From the NCBI RefSeq assembly GCF_001957125.1, contig NZ_MPHJ01000001.1, positions 1,309,765 through 1,373,764 on the forward strand: a stretch of 64,000 nt of DNA. The letters are read 5' to 3'. The position numbers and the translations under genes were made by a program. The notes beneath the pieces are model-generated. The model made no database searches and was not told the origin of the DNA. It worked only from the letters and a program-made list of their open reading frames with translations. This stretch comes from Shewanella sp. UCD-KL12. GTDB lineage: Bacteria; Pseudomonadota; Gammaproteobacteria; Enterobacterales; Shewanellaceae. Below are positions 37,034 to 45,898 of the stretch, in pieces (within the stretch, counting starts at the first letter, position 1; every line of letters starts with the position of its first letter).

Positions 37034-37960
37034 ATGATATTTGAAGGTTCAGAGAAGATTATTGAGATAGGTTTAACTGAACCATCTTCTTCACTAAGAC
37101 AACAGCCAGCAAGCTTTTGGCAGGAACTGGTTGCGAGTGCGGGGGCTGAAATTATCTCCCACATTCAAAATGATGATTGTGATGCCTACTTGTTGAGCGA
37201 GTCTAGTTTATTCGTGTGGGATAAGCGTATAAGAATGCTCACCTGTGGCGAAACACAGCTGTGTGATGCTTTAGTATTTTTTATTGAGCATTTCGGTTCT
37301 CATTCTATTGCCTATTCGACCTATCAAAGAAAAAATGAGTACCTGCAACAACCTGAGATCAGAAGTTTCCAGCAAGATTTAGAGTTTATTAAAACATCTA
37401 TTTGTGGAAAAGGTTATCGGGTAGGGCACTTAGACAGCCATCATCACTACCTTTTTGTGTCAGCCAATCAAGATACAAGTATTAAGCCACTCTCAACGAC
37501 AGAGTTGTTGATGTATCATTTAGCTGAGCCCAAAGCTGTATTTTATCGTTCAAAAGGCCAGACAAGTGCAGCGATACGCGCTCAGTTGGCGCTCGATAAG
37601 TTGTTTCAGGGATTTATTTTTGACGATCACCTCTTTACTCCTTTTGGCTATTCGCTCAATGGCATTAAGGGAGATAAATATTTCACGATACACATTACTC
37701 CTCAGGCGCAGAGCTCATATTGTAGTTTTGAAACTAATATTGCTGCGGAGGAGTTACCGGCAAAGGTGTTAGAGCAATTTTTAAAAAATATGGCACCAGA
37801 GCGATGGGATCTTATTGCCTTTGACCGACCTTTAGTCCAGGTTGAACCATGCCGTGAGTCATGTATTAATACTTGCTCAATTAGAACTGAAGGGGATTAC
37901 GATGTACATTTCAAGCATGTACATCAACCTCATAAATTACCATTTGCAGAAGTTATATAA
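37034..37960 (+). CDS. S-adenosylmethionine decarboxylase, eukaryotic-type
   Basis: 308 aa. Against the human enzyme I recognise the autocleavage Glu-Ser in LLSESSLFV (Ser57 aligned to human Ser68, the future pyruvoyl), Cys71 (human Cys82) in LTCGET, and [11 protein letters not shown] (Ser207, human Ser229) followed by IHITP (His220, human His243) and SFETN (Glu233, human Glu256). Bacterial SpeD enzymes are much shorter and differ. It should cleave itself to a pyruvoyl enzyme and make decarboxylated AdoMet for spermidine synthesis. By-eye alignment puts Leu153 at human Asp174, a residue of putrescine activation. It sits between speA and speB. Confidence 0.85.
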   Translation: MIFEGSEKIIEIGLTEPSSSLRQQPASFWQELVASAGAEIISHIQNDDCDAYLLSESSLFVWDKRIRMLTCGETQLCDALVFFIEHFGSHSIAYSTYQRKNEYLQQPEIRSFQQDLEFIKTSICGKGYRVGHLDSHHHYLFVSANQDTSIKPLSTTELLMYHLAEPKAVFYRSKGQTSAAIRAQLALDKLFQGFIFDDHLFTPFGYSLNGIKGDKYFTIHITPQAQSSYCSFETNIAAEELPAKVLEQFLKNMAPERWDLIAFDRPLVQVEPCRESCINTCSIRTEGDYDVHFKHVHQPHKLPFAEVI

Positions 37961-37983
37961 TAAATAAAGATGTTGGAGAGTGT

Positions 37984-38919
37984 ATGACCACCATGATTGA
38001 TAAGCCAGATTATTCCTTGTATTCCAATGCGTTCGGCTATTTGAGGCAACCATTGGATTTCAACCCAATCGCCGCTGATGCAGATGTTGTTATCTTAGGT
38101 CTGCCTTTTGATATGGCAACCACTGGACGTTCAGGTGGCCGTATGGGACCGGGAGCAATCAGACAAGCTTCGATCAACCTAGCATGGGAAGAGACGCGTT
38201 GGCCTTGGGATTTTAAACTTTGTGACACCTTAAAGATCGTTGATGCTGGCGATCTTGTTTATGATTGTGGTGATTCAGCTGACTTTACGCAACGTGTTGA
38301 AGACTTTGCATCTGCCATTCTCGATTCTGGAAAAGCAATGCTGAGTTTTGGTGGTGATCACTTTGTGACTTTGCCGCTATTAAGAGCGCATTTTAAGCAG
38401 CATGGCAAGATGGCCTTGCTACATTTTGATGCCCATACAGATACATACAGTCAAGGCAGCAAGTATGATCATGGCACTATGTTTTACCACGCACCTAAAG
38501 AGGGGATTATCTCTACTGAACATTCTATTCAAGTAGGGATAAGAACCGAGTATGAACGAGACTCTCACCAGTTTCAGGTGATTGATGCTGCAACGGCTAA
38601 TGATATGAAAGCGGAAGATATTGTTGTACAAATTAAAGCGCGTGTTGGTGATATGCCCTTGTATGTGACTTTTGATATCGATTGTCTTGATCCCGCTTTT
38701 GCGCCTGGGACGGGGACACCAGTATGTGGTGGATTGACCAGTGATAAGGCGATGAAGATTCTTCGTGGTCTGAGGGGAATGAATATAGTCGGTATGGATG
38801 TTGTCGAAGTGGCTCCAGCCTACGATTCAGCAGAGATAACAGCGTTGGCTGGTGCAACATTAGGACTTGAGATGCTCCATCTTTGGGCCGATAAAAATAT
38901 GAGCGTTCAAAGCAAATAG
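37984..38919 (+). CDS. speB: Agmatinase
   Basis: 311 aa ureohydrolase. Manganese ligands are in [19 protein letters not shown] and [15 protein letters not shown], the full arginase-family set. It hydrolyses agmatine to putrescine and urea. The ATG at 37984 has GGAGAG upstream; a second ATG 9 bases later is possible. It follows the AdoMetDC by 23 bases, so the three genes form one polyamine unit. Relatives with other guanidino substrates exist, but context favours agmatine. Confidence 0.93.
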   Translation: MTTMIDKPDYSLYSNAFGYLRQPLDFNPIAADADVVILGLPFDMATTGRSGGRMGPGAIRQASINLAWEETRWPWDFKLCDTLKIVDAGDLVYDCGDSADFTQRVEDFASAILDSGKAMLSFGGDHFVTLPLLRAHFKQHGKMALLHFDAHTDTYSQGSKYDHGTMFYHAPKEGIISTEHSIQVGIRTEYERDSHQFQVIDAATANDMKAEDIVVQIKARVGDMPLYVTFDIDCLDPAFAPGTGTPVCGGLTSDKAMKILRGLRGMNIVGMDVVEVAPAYDSAEITALAGATLGLEMLHLWADKNMSVQSK

Positions 38920-38936
38920 CTTGTCAGGAATTGAAA

Positions 38937-39578
38937 ATGTCAAAACTAAGCGATATTAGGCGTGAATATACGTTAGGAGGACTCCATCAAGAGGACGTAC
39001 CAAGTAACCCTATGGTGCTCTTTACACGTTGGATGGAGGAGGCTAGAGACAGTGAGTTACTCAGTGATCCGACAGCTATGGTCGTTGCCACAGTTGATGA
39101 AACGGGTCAGCCATTTCAAAGGATAGTGCTGTTAAAAAGGTTTGATGATGGTGGCTTTGTATTTTTTACAAATTTAGAAAGCAGAAAGTCACAGCATATT
39201 GCATCAAATGCCAAAGTTAGCCTGTTGTTTCCTTGGCACTCATTAGAGCGACAAGTTGCTATCACAGGTGAAGCTACCGCGTTATCTACTGCTGAGGTGA
39301 TGAAGTACTTTATTACTCGTCCAAAAGAGAGTCAGATCGCAGCCTGGGTGTCTAAACAGTCGAGCAAAATATCGGCAAGACAAGCCTTAGAAACAAAATA
39401 TGCTGAAATGAAGGCTAAGTTTAGTAACGGTGAGGTGCCATTACCAAAGTTCTGGGGTGGCTATATTGTTAAACCTGAGAGTATTGAGTTTTGGCAGGGA
39501 GGAGAGCGCCGATTACATGACCGTTTCCTCTACAGTCTAGAGGGGAGTCATTGGCAGTCTAACAGGCTTGCGCCATAG
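38937..39578 (+). CDS. pdxH: Pyridoxamine 5'-phosphate oxidase
   Basis: 213 aa from the ATG at 38937, with AGGA 8 bases upstream; an in-frame TTG 6 bases earlier is less likely. FMN and substrate motifs are [22 protein letters not shown] and [12 protein letters not shown], with the terminal [11 protein letters not shown] matching E. coli. It oxidises PNP or PMP to PLP, the cofactor of SpeA and HisC. It lies 17 bases past speB and may be cotranscribed. Confidence 0.96.
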   Translation: MSKLSDIRREYTLGGLHQEDVPSNPMVLFTRWMEEARDSELLSDPTAMVVATVDETGQPFQRIVLLKRFDDGGFVFFTNLESRKSQHIASNAKVSLLFPWHSLERQVAITGEATALSTAEVMKYFITRPKESQIAAWVSKQSSKISARQALETKYAEMKAKFSNGEVPLPKFWGGYIVKPESIEFWQGGERRLHDRFLYSLEGSHWQSNRLAP

Positions 39579-39607
39579 CGATATCATCTTTTTAGAATGA
39601 CGCCTAT

Positions 39608-39640
39608 AAACCTTGAGCCATCAACTGGTTCAAGGTTTTT
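39608..39640 (+). terminator. Terminator after pdxH
   Basis: AAACCTTGA (39608-39616) and TCAAGGTTT (39630-39638), extended by CC/GG pairs, with a T-run. Confidence 0.8.
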
Positions 39641-39770
39641 TTGTATCTGTTTAGTGCTAAGTCATCAATATACTGGTCAAGATGCACATCAGTATTTACT
39701 TATGTAGATTCATTTATATACTGTATTTAGACATAAGTTTTAAATAAATAGAAATACAAAGGGAGCATGT

Positions 39771-40346
39771 ATGAACAAAGCACTAATCGGTTTGTTACTC
39801 AGTTCAGTAATGGTTTCAGTATCAGCCAGTCCTTGGACTGTTGATAATAAGAATTCAAATGTAAATTTTATCTCAACCAAAAAAGTGAATGTTGCTGAGG
39901 TGCATCAGTTTCACACTTTTTCTGGTCAACTTGACGATAGTGGCAAGTTCTCTTTATCAATAGATTTAGCGAGTGTGTGGACTAATGTTGAGATAAGAGA
40001 TATCAGAATGAAAGAGCAACTTTTTGAAGTTGGCAAGTTTCCTAAGCTCACCTTAAGTGCCAATGTTGACAAAGAGGTCGTTAATTCTATTGCCGTAGGC
40101 GGTACAAGTGTGATGGATATCTCTGCTGATTTGACGCTACATGGTATTACGCAAACCATGCCTATTTCAGTGACAGTGGCTAAATTGTCTGAGAATCAAA
40201 TTTTAGTGGTCAGTACTCAGCCAGCCGTCATTAATGCTGCAAACTTTGAGCTTTCAGCCGGCATTGAAAAGTTAAGAGAAATTGCTGGGTTAACCTCAAT
40301 TAGCCAAGCAGTACCTGTTTCATTCATTTTGACCTTGAATCGTTGA
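39771..40346 (+). CDS. YceI family periplasmic protein
   Basis: 191 aa. A Sec signal peptide covers about residues 1-20 (MNKALIGLLLSSVMVSVSAS). The mature part shows the YceI lipocalin-like beta barrel with the domain-typical DLTLHGITQTMPISV. Family members bind polyisoprenoids or other lipids and are often acid- or base-inducible. The role here is unknown. It is monocistronic. Confidence 0.87.
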   Translation: MNKALIGLLLSSVMVSVSASPWTVDNKNSNVNFISTKKVNVAEVHQFHTFSGQLDDSGKFSLSIDLASVWTNVEIRDIRMKEQLFEVGKFPKLTLSANVDKEVVNSIAVGGTSVMDISADLTLHGITQTMPISVTVAKLSENQILVVSTQPAVINAANFELSAGIEKLREIAGLTSISQAVPVSFILTLNR

Positions 40347-40469
40347 ACAGAGGCTGATGTAGATCACCTCAAACGATAATAACGGTTCAATTCTATAAAA
40401 AAAACGATAAACTGGACAGTGGGCATGGTATCAACCATGCTCTAACTGATTAGGTGAATAGGTTTAAAA

Positions 40470-40823
40470 ATGGTTACAGATAAAGATGGTTACATGCATC
40501 TCATTCAGTATCTCACAGAGCATTTAGGTCTGTTTGAGGCTAAAGAAGCGGTCTCTACAGCCGGTGATACGGTAATGGAATTATTTGAAGAGCAGTTGTC
40601 GGCTCAGATCATTATGGTATGCGGACAAAACCCATCGTTAAGTTTTGCGCAACGTAATATGGTCATTCGTGAAATTGATGCAATTGTATATGACCTAGAA
40701 GAGATTTTAGCGAATGTATCTAAGCGTATAGCCACACCAGAGCAGACCTTATTTATCACTGAATTTTCTGGTTTGATAAAGAATCTATTTGATCAAGAGA
40801 TAGCTAAACTCATAGAGGAATAA
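40470..40823 (+). CDS. Small helical protein, DUF3802-like
   Basis: 117 aa, mostly alpha-helical and acidic, no membrane segment. The sequence resembles the DUF3802 family of Shewanella and Vibrio from memory, but no function is known. The ATG at 40470 is preceded by GGTGAATAGG. The following small membrane-protein gene is 100 bases further on and may be separate. Confidence 0.65.
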   Translation: MVTDKDGYMHLIQYLTEHLGLFEAKEAVSTAGDTVMELFEEQLSAQIIMVCGQNPSLSFAQRNMVIREIDAIVYDLEEILANVSKRIATPEQTLFITEFSGLIKNLFDQEIAKLIEE

Positions 40824-40923
40824 TGAGTTTTTATATTTAGTTACAGTATTTTACATCTCTATCATTGTCACGCCATCAATTGAAGCCTAATGTTTATTAT
40901 AGATAAACATTAGGACTAACTGG

Positions 40924-41217
40924 TTGAAATCACTTACTCGTTCACTACATTTTCAACATATAGCAGCTTATGTGGTTTTGCTCATCTTCTGGTGGGCTAT
41001 TCATGTCTTCAGTGTTAACGCTCTTGATCTTGGTTGGGGATTTTTCCCATTAGTTGTGTCACTTCCGTTTGTACCGTTTATACTTGTTTGGCTAGGGGTT
41101 CAATTTTCTCGTCATTATCGATGTTTTAAATCGGGTATTAATTTGGGTAAACATCTGCTTCATTGCTTTTGTATCTTGATATTATTTACTCTGTTTGTGT
41201 TCCATTTTATTTATTGA
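40924..41217 (+). CDS. Small membrane protein of unknown function
   Basis: 97 aa from a TTG; an AGGA element is 9 bases upstream. Three hydrophobic helices (about 13-33, 38-60 and 76-97) and little soluble part. The first helix contains WWAIHVF. No family recognised. Coding status is likely but the start is uncertain. Confidence 0.5.
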   Translation: MKSLTRSLHFQHIAAYVVLLIFWWAIHVFSVNALDLGWGFFPLVVSLPFVPFILVWLGVQFSRHYRCFKSGINLGKHLLHCFCILILFTLFVFHFIY

Positions 41218-41246
41218 TTAAATATTTGAGCTGCAAGGAGTGCACT

Positions 41247-41618
41247 ATGCTGGAGATCTTGGATGGTTTTAATCATGACACCGTTGCGATAAAGGCGAGT
41301 GGTGTTGTTACCGGCGATGATTATGATAATCGTTTGTTACCAGCTATAGAGGGTAGGTTAAAAGATCATGCATCAATTAAGCTCTGGTATGAGTTTGATG
41401 TTGGCTTTAAGGGCATTTCTGTCGAAACCCTTTGGGATGATGCAATGTTAGGTTTTTTTCATTTGACTGATTTTTCTCGAGTTGTCATTATTACTGATAG
41501 TGACTGGATCACTGCGATGGCAAAAGCGATGGCGTATATGATCCCCTGTCCTGTGAAAGTTTTTGATCGAAGTGATAGCCAGTTAGCGGCAGAGTGGATA
41601 GCTGATAACGGAAATTAG
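41247..41618 (+). CDS. SpoIIAA-like (STAS fold) protein
   Basis: 123 aa from the ATG at 41247 with AAGGAG upstream; the longer frame to 41163 overlaps the previous gene and is unlikely. The core (VAIKASGVVTGDDYDNRLLP) and the RVVIITDSDWITAMAKAM helix-strand pattern match the small SpoIIAA-like proteins. These lack the phosphorylated Ser of true anti-sigma antagonists and may bind lipids. Function unknown. Confidence 0.82.
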   Translation: MLEILDGFNHDTVAIKASGVVTGDDYDNRLLPAIEGRLKDHASIKLWYEFDVGFKGISVETLWDDAMLGFFHLTDFSRVVIITDSDWITAMAKAMAYMIPCPVKVFDRSDSQLAAEWIADNGN

Positions 41619-41669
41619 CTTCTCGCTTTTGATCTCTTCTACATGCTATGCAATAGCACTGATATTATC

Positions 41670-41696
41670 AGGTCGACTCTTGAGTCGGCCTTTTTT
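41670..41696 (+). terminator. Terminator after the SpoIIAA-like gene
   Basis: GGTCGACTC and GAGTCGGCC pair (one G-U pair) with a TT loop, followed by six T. Confidence 0.78.
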
Positions 41697-41736
41697 ACTG
41701 TTAATTAAGTTTTAATACTTGGAGCGAGTAAACCTA

Positions 41737-42606
41737 ATGCTTAAAAAATTAAGTTTATGTATCTTATTTCTCTCAACATCTGTGGTTGCTCAAGATAAAG
41801 TTATGATCGGGCCAACAGCTGTGATGTCAGTTGCCGACACTAAATTATCTTATGAAGCCAGAGTGGATACTGGTGCTGTAAATACTTCACTTCATGCATT
41901 TGATCTCGAGGTCGAGGGCGGAAGTGAAAAGAACATGAAAGACAACATAGGGAAAACACTTCACTTCACCACTGAAAATGGCTCAGGTGAACGTCAAAGG
42001 CTTTCTGCGACCATTGCAAAGACATCAACGGTGAGTAACTCACAAGGCAGAGAAACGCGCTATATGGTGAACCTTGATGTGGGGTTCCATGGCTCTGAGC
42101 GAGAGGTGATGGTTAATCTCCGTGATCGAAGCCATATGGATTACAAACTTCTCATAGGGCGTAATTGGTTAAAAGGTAAGTATATCGTTGACGTCTCTGA
42201 GAAGAAGTTAATTGGTCCAGTCGCCCCAATCAGTATCCTTGAGACAGGTTTGATGTTTAAAACACGCATCGATACTGGTGCTGTAGAAAATTCTCTACAT
42301 GCTGTCGATCTTAAGGTTGAAGGTGGTGTCGACGATATGGAAGAAAATGTCGGCAAGATGCTTACTTTTATGACTGAAAATGAAAAAGGGGTTTCACATA
42401 AAGTCAGAGCACGCATTATTGAAACATCGCTTATTCGCAATGCTCAGGGCAGTGAAGTGCGTTATATGGTTGAACTTACGATTGGAGAGCCGGGGTCTGA
42501 GTACAAGGTGAAAGTGAACTTGAGAGATCGTAGTAAAATGAGCTATAAGCTACTTATTGGACGTAACTGGTTACAGGGACATTACCTTGTAGATGTGGAC
42601 CGTTAA
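41737..42606 (+). CDS. Periplasmic double retropepsin-like protein (putative ATP-dependent zinc protease family)
   Basis: 289 aa from the ATG at 41737; an upstream TTG has no support. A signal peptide occupies about residues 1-19 (LSLCILFLSTSVVA). Then come two tandem copies of the same domain, about 22-155 and 158-289. Each has a DTGA motif (RVDTGAVNTSLHA; RIDTGAVENSLHA) and ends LLIGRNWL followed by VDV. This is the PF05618-type retropepsin-like fold, often called ATP-dependent zinc protease though that label is unproven; DTGA is the Asp signature. The two copies differ, so both may be active. Possible peptidase or binding protein. Confidence 0.82.
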   Translation: MLKKLSLCILFLSTSVVAQDKVMIGPTAVMSVADTKLSYEARVDTGAVNTSLHAFDLEVEGGSEKNMKDNIGKTLHFTTENGSGERQRLSATIAKTSTVSNSQGRETRYMVNLDVGFHGSEREVMVNLRDRSHMDYKLLIGRNWLKGKYIVDVSEKKLIGPVAPISILETGLMFKTRIDTGAVENSLHAVDLKVEGGVDDMEENVGKMLTFMTENEKGVSHKVRARIIETSLIRNAQGSEVRYMVELTIGEPGSEYKVKVNLRDRSKMSYKLLIGRNWLQGHYLVDVDR

Positions 42607-42623
42607 TGCTAAACCCTATTAAT

Positions 42624-42653
42624 AAAAAGAGAGGCTGCGGCCTCTCTTTTTTT
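42624..42653 (+). terminator. Terminator after the retropepsin-like gene
   Basis: AAAAAGAGAGGC (42624-42635) and GCCTCTCTTTTT (42640-42651), loop TGCG, then more T. Confidence 0.9.
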
Positions 42654-42659
42654 AACTCT

Positions 42660-43051
42660 GAAGCATCTACTTCTGAGGTGCTTTCATCCACAGTCTTTCC
42701 CTGAAGTCGTTAATAAAGAGGCCATATCTTTATCCTTAACTATGCATAAAGGTATCTTGTTAAATTAAGGCAATCCGTGAAGATTCGCTTATCCCATTCA
42801 TGGGATACACAGTACGATATAGCCTTTTTATGGCAAATGCTGTGCAGAGGGTTAGCGAGCCGTGCAGTGCAAGCTTCTAAATCAGTGCTGGAAATGTTCC
42901 ATCAATTTACCTGCATTCCCTGCCATCCATAGCGGTCAGTGATGTAGTAGCACTTATTAGGGAATTATCTATGGCGACTTGCAAGTGCTGGGCGCTAAAT
43001 TTCGCTTTTAGGCAATAATTTTAAAGCCACCTTCTTCAGAAGGTGGATGCT
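42660..43051. other. About 390-base gene-free stretch with weak terminal repeats
   Basis: The left edge, AAGCATCTACTTCTGA, resembles the reverse complement of the right edge (AAGCATCCACCTTCTGA), so the block could be a diverged miniature element. No gene is inside. Evidence is slight. Confidence 0.35.
43027..43046 (-). terminator. Hairpin following the large sensor gene
   Basis: CCACCTTCT (43027-43035) and AGAAGGTGG (43038-43046) with a 2-base loop; on the minus strand it is followed by CTTTAAAATT, only a weak U-run. Confidence 0.55.
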
Positions 43052-45667
43052 TTATCTAGACTCATCTATGGTACAAGTTACGGTTGTATATTGGTTTAGT
43101 ACCGAACTAACAACCACCTTGCCCTTAAACTCCATCTCCAGCCACAAAGACATTTCAGCTAAAGTACCTCCAGCAGTATGCTCAGAAATATGATTGTTTA
43201 TCTCTAATAGCTCACTTGCAGAAAGGCCTTGTCCATTATCAGTCACTGATACCGAGAGCTGTAGATCCCTCTTTAACTCAATAATGATCTCTTTATCATG
43301 ATTTTGTCTGCTAACACCCTCTTTAAAGCCGTGGGTTATTGCACCTTGAATCAATTTATAGAGTAAGGTTAACAGTGACCAAGGGGGAAGATTTAGCGTT
43401 AATGTTTCTGGGCAAATTAGGCGGCATTTTATCTGCAGCTCTGCACATTGAGGCTCAAGGGTCGCAAGCAAATGCTCTACAAACTGTTTAGCATGAACTG
43501 ATTTTATCTCTTCACTTTGAGGAACAACTAAGTTGAGAAGGTGCCTTATTCGATCCGTTTGACTGACGATAATAGCGATTAACTCTTGCCGTCTCTGGCT
43601 AGTGATCTGCTCATGATTTATTGCTGTGAAAATTTGTTCACTTTCCATCAACTGCTGCTTAAGCAAGTCAGTGATCATCTGGGGCATGAGTTTGTGACTT
43701 TGAGCGCCTATTTGATGTAATTTTAAGGACTGCTCTCTATGTTGTTCAATAGAGATACTTGTCTGCTCAACTTCATTCAGGTTTAGGTGTAATTGCTCTA
43801 TCTGCATCTCGCTATGCGCACAGTGTTGTTTGAGCTGTATGACTTGTTCTGAAAGCTCTTCATTATGAGCTTTAATCGTACTGATATCGAATGCCATTGC
43901 GCCAAGAGCAATGATGTTGCCCTCATTATCATGTATCGGGTATTTAGTGACTTGGTAGGTTATCTCACCTTGATTGGTTGGAATAGGTTGTTCAAAGCTT
44001 TGTGGACTTTGGCTGGTTAAGATGACTCTGTCATGCTCGGCTATAATTTCTGCAATATGGTTAGGAAAAAGATCTGAATCTTTCGCGCCGATAACCTCAC
44101 TTCTTTCTTTGCCTAACACTTCACAAAATCTATCATTCACTAAGCTATAGCAGCCTGCTTTATCTTTAATACAGATAAGGTTTTGTGATGAGTTTAATAG
44201 ATCGTTGAGCTGGTCTTTATGGGTATTTAACTCACTTTTAGCCTGTTTTTGCATCGCGAGTTGCTGCTCTAGGGCAACATTTCCTGCATCTAAGCTAGAG
44301 TATGCAATTTCTAACTGCTGACTTCTTGATATAAAGGCCTTCGCAAGTTTTCCTATTTCATCATTACGTTGGTTTGCTGTGAGTTCAAGTTTAGCGATGT
44401 TCCCTTGCTGTAGGGCATTAACCATTTTCGATATAGGCTTGATAAAAATTTTGTGTTGAAAGCCAATCAGCACAACAAGTGCTATAAGTTGAGTGAAAAG
44501 TAAGTAAAAACCGATTTGGGCCGTGATGGCATGCTCTTTATTACCAACCTCACTCAGTGGAGTCACTAAGACTATTTTCCAATAAGTTTTAGGCATATGG
44601 AAGATTGAAACTAAAGCTGGCTCCTTACTTATAGGATCATTTTTCAGTATTAAGCTTGAACTACGCTCTGAGGTTGTCGATAAGCCATGAGTATTGGCAT
44701 TAATTAGGGCTAATAAACGTTGTCTTTTGGCTAAATCCATTGTGTTGAGTAATGGTGTTAACTGTTTCTGATCAAAGCCACTTGTCAGTTGAGTCTGTTG
44801 AATAAATCGAGTATCTAGACGTTCAATCTCAGTTTGGATATCGGCGTAAGCAGGCTGTTGTTGGGTGAAGTGTTTAAATGGTTGGCTCAGATAGGAGGAC
44901 AGTTCTGCTGGATCTTTAGGGGAAAAATCATCTGGGTGCGCTAATACGTTATTATTGCTATCAAGCGCAAACAGATATCCTTGATGAAGCTCAAGCTTGT
45001 TGAAGAATGATTTCAATGATGAAAGTGCTAAATCTACCGTAGATACACCGATAAACTCATGTTCGACCCACATCGGAACCGACGCTGTGATCATTGTTTC
45101 TTTTGTATATGGGTCAATGTAGGCATCAGACCAATATGTCGTACCTATCGGGTAGTAACGTGTTGGTTTATACCAAGTTTCAGAATGGTAACCTGAGCCG
45201 TTTTGATCGTTGTAGCCCTTGACTAAATTAAATTCGTTTAACGCACCTTTGGCCCAAAAGTAGCTGTCACGTTTTTTATTCAAGTCAAAAGCACCAGGCT
45301 CAGGCCATAGGCCCCCACCGGCAATAAAGTGATCTTGTCTGTCAATGTTTAGCAATGCAGGGATGACTCGGGTTAGTTGTGCAGGGGATTTAGCGTAAGT
45401 CTCACCAACGGATGCCATAGATGCAGCTAATGCTTCAATTTTGGAAGTGGTTTGTTGAAGTTGAGCAACTATGGTTAAGCCTAAATTTTGGCTTAAAGAT
45501 AACTGGGTTTCTTGATGATGTTTTTTCTCAATTGATAAGATTAGCCAAGTACTAGAAGCAATGATCAACCCAACAATACAAAATTGAATCATTGAGAACT
45601 TGAACGGTAAGCTATTTAGTTTATCCGATTTAAAAGAGGGGAGGTAAGAAGATCCATTCTTTCCCAT
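43052..45667 (-). CDS. Large membrane sensor: Cache-HAMP-PAS with degenerate histidine kinase-like C-terminus
   Basis: 871 aa. TM1 lies about 27-47 and a periplasmic dCache domain about 55-375 (YWSDAYIDPYTKETMITAS). TM2 is about 385-405, HAMP about 405-455, PAS about 488-600 (LICIKDKAGCYSLVNDRF). A long coiled linker and an HATPase_c-like domain (about 755-865, VTDNGQGLSASEL) follow. I cannot find a clear HisKA block with a phosphorylatable His, and the N-box (LLYKLIQGAITHGF) lacks the usual NLIxNA. It probably senses an extracellular small molecule through Cache and may be a pseudo-kinase or a divergent class. No response regulator is adjacent; the neighbour is a chemoreceptor. Confidence 0.8.
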   Translation of the reverse strand: MGKNGSSYLPSFKSDKLNSLPFKFSMIQFCIVGLIIASSTWLILSIEKKHHQETQLSLSQNLGLTIVAQLQQTTSKIEALAASMASVGETYAKSPAQLTRVIPALLNIDRQDHFIAGGGLWPEPGAFDLNKKRDSYFWAKGALNEFNLVKGYNDQNGSGYHSETWYKPTRYYPIGTTYWSDAYIDPYTKETMITASVPMWVEHEFIGVSTVDLALSSLKSFFNKLELHQGYLFALDSNNNVLAHPDDFSPKDPAELSSYLSQPFKHFTQQQPAYADIQTEIERLDTRFIQQTQLTSGFDQKQLTPLLNTMDLAKRQRLLALINANTHGLSTTSERSSSLILKNDPISKEPALVSIFHMPKTYWKIVLVTPLSEVGNKEHAITAQIGFYLLFTQLIALVVLIGFQHKIFIKPISKMVNALQQGNIAKLELTANQRNDEIGKLAKAFISRSQQLEIAYSSLDAGNVALEQQLAMQKQAKSELNTHKDQLNDLLNSSQNLICIKDKAGCYSLVNDRFCEVLGKERSEVIGAKDSDLFPNHIAEIIAEHDRVILTSQSPQSFEQPIPTNQGEITYQVTKYPIHDNEGNIIALGAMAFDISTIKAHNEELSEQVIQLKQHCAHSEMQIEQLHLNLNEVEQTSISIEQHREQSLKLHQIGAQSHKLMPQMITDLLKQQLMESEQIFTAINHEQITSQRRQELIAIIVSQTDRIRHLLNLVVPQSEEIKSVHAKQFVEHLLATLEPQCAELQIKCRLICPETLTLNLPPWSLLTLLYKLIQGAITHGFKEGVSRQNHDKEIIIELKRDLQLSVSVTDNGQGLSASELLEINNHISEHTAGGTLAEMSLWLEMEFKGKVVVSSVLNQYTTVTCTIDESR

Positions 45668-45898
45668 TGGGGCACACTTCCTTTATCTACTTGCCATATG
45701 TTAACTAGCTTAATAGAAAAGCGGCTAGGTTTAAACTGGTGATGGTAGCAAGATAAAGCTAGGCCCTCCCTTGAGTGCTCTATCTTGTTGTAAAAATAAT
45801 GCCCACTTCATCAAATCAGTGAGCATTAAGCTGAAATTAAAAACGCTTCAGCTATATTTATGATGTTAAGTTAAGCGATAAATCTTTAGCGCTATTAC

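Noticed and set aside
41163..41246. An upstream extension of the SpoIIAA-like protein
   Set aside because: It overlaps the previous membrane-protein gene; the ATG at 41247 has AAGGAG in the right place.
40924..42606. The small genes at 40-42.6 kb as one new operon or system
   Set aside because: They are separated by terminators and gaps and share no functional theme that can be seen.
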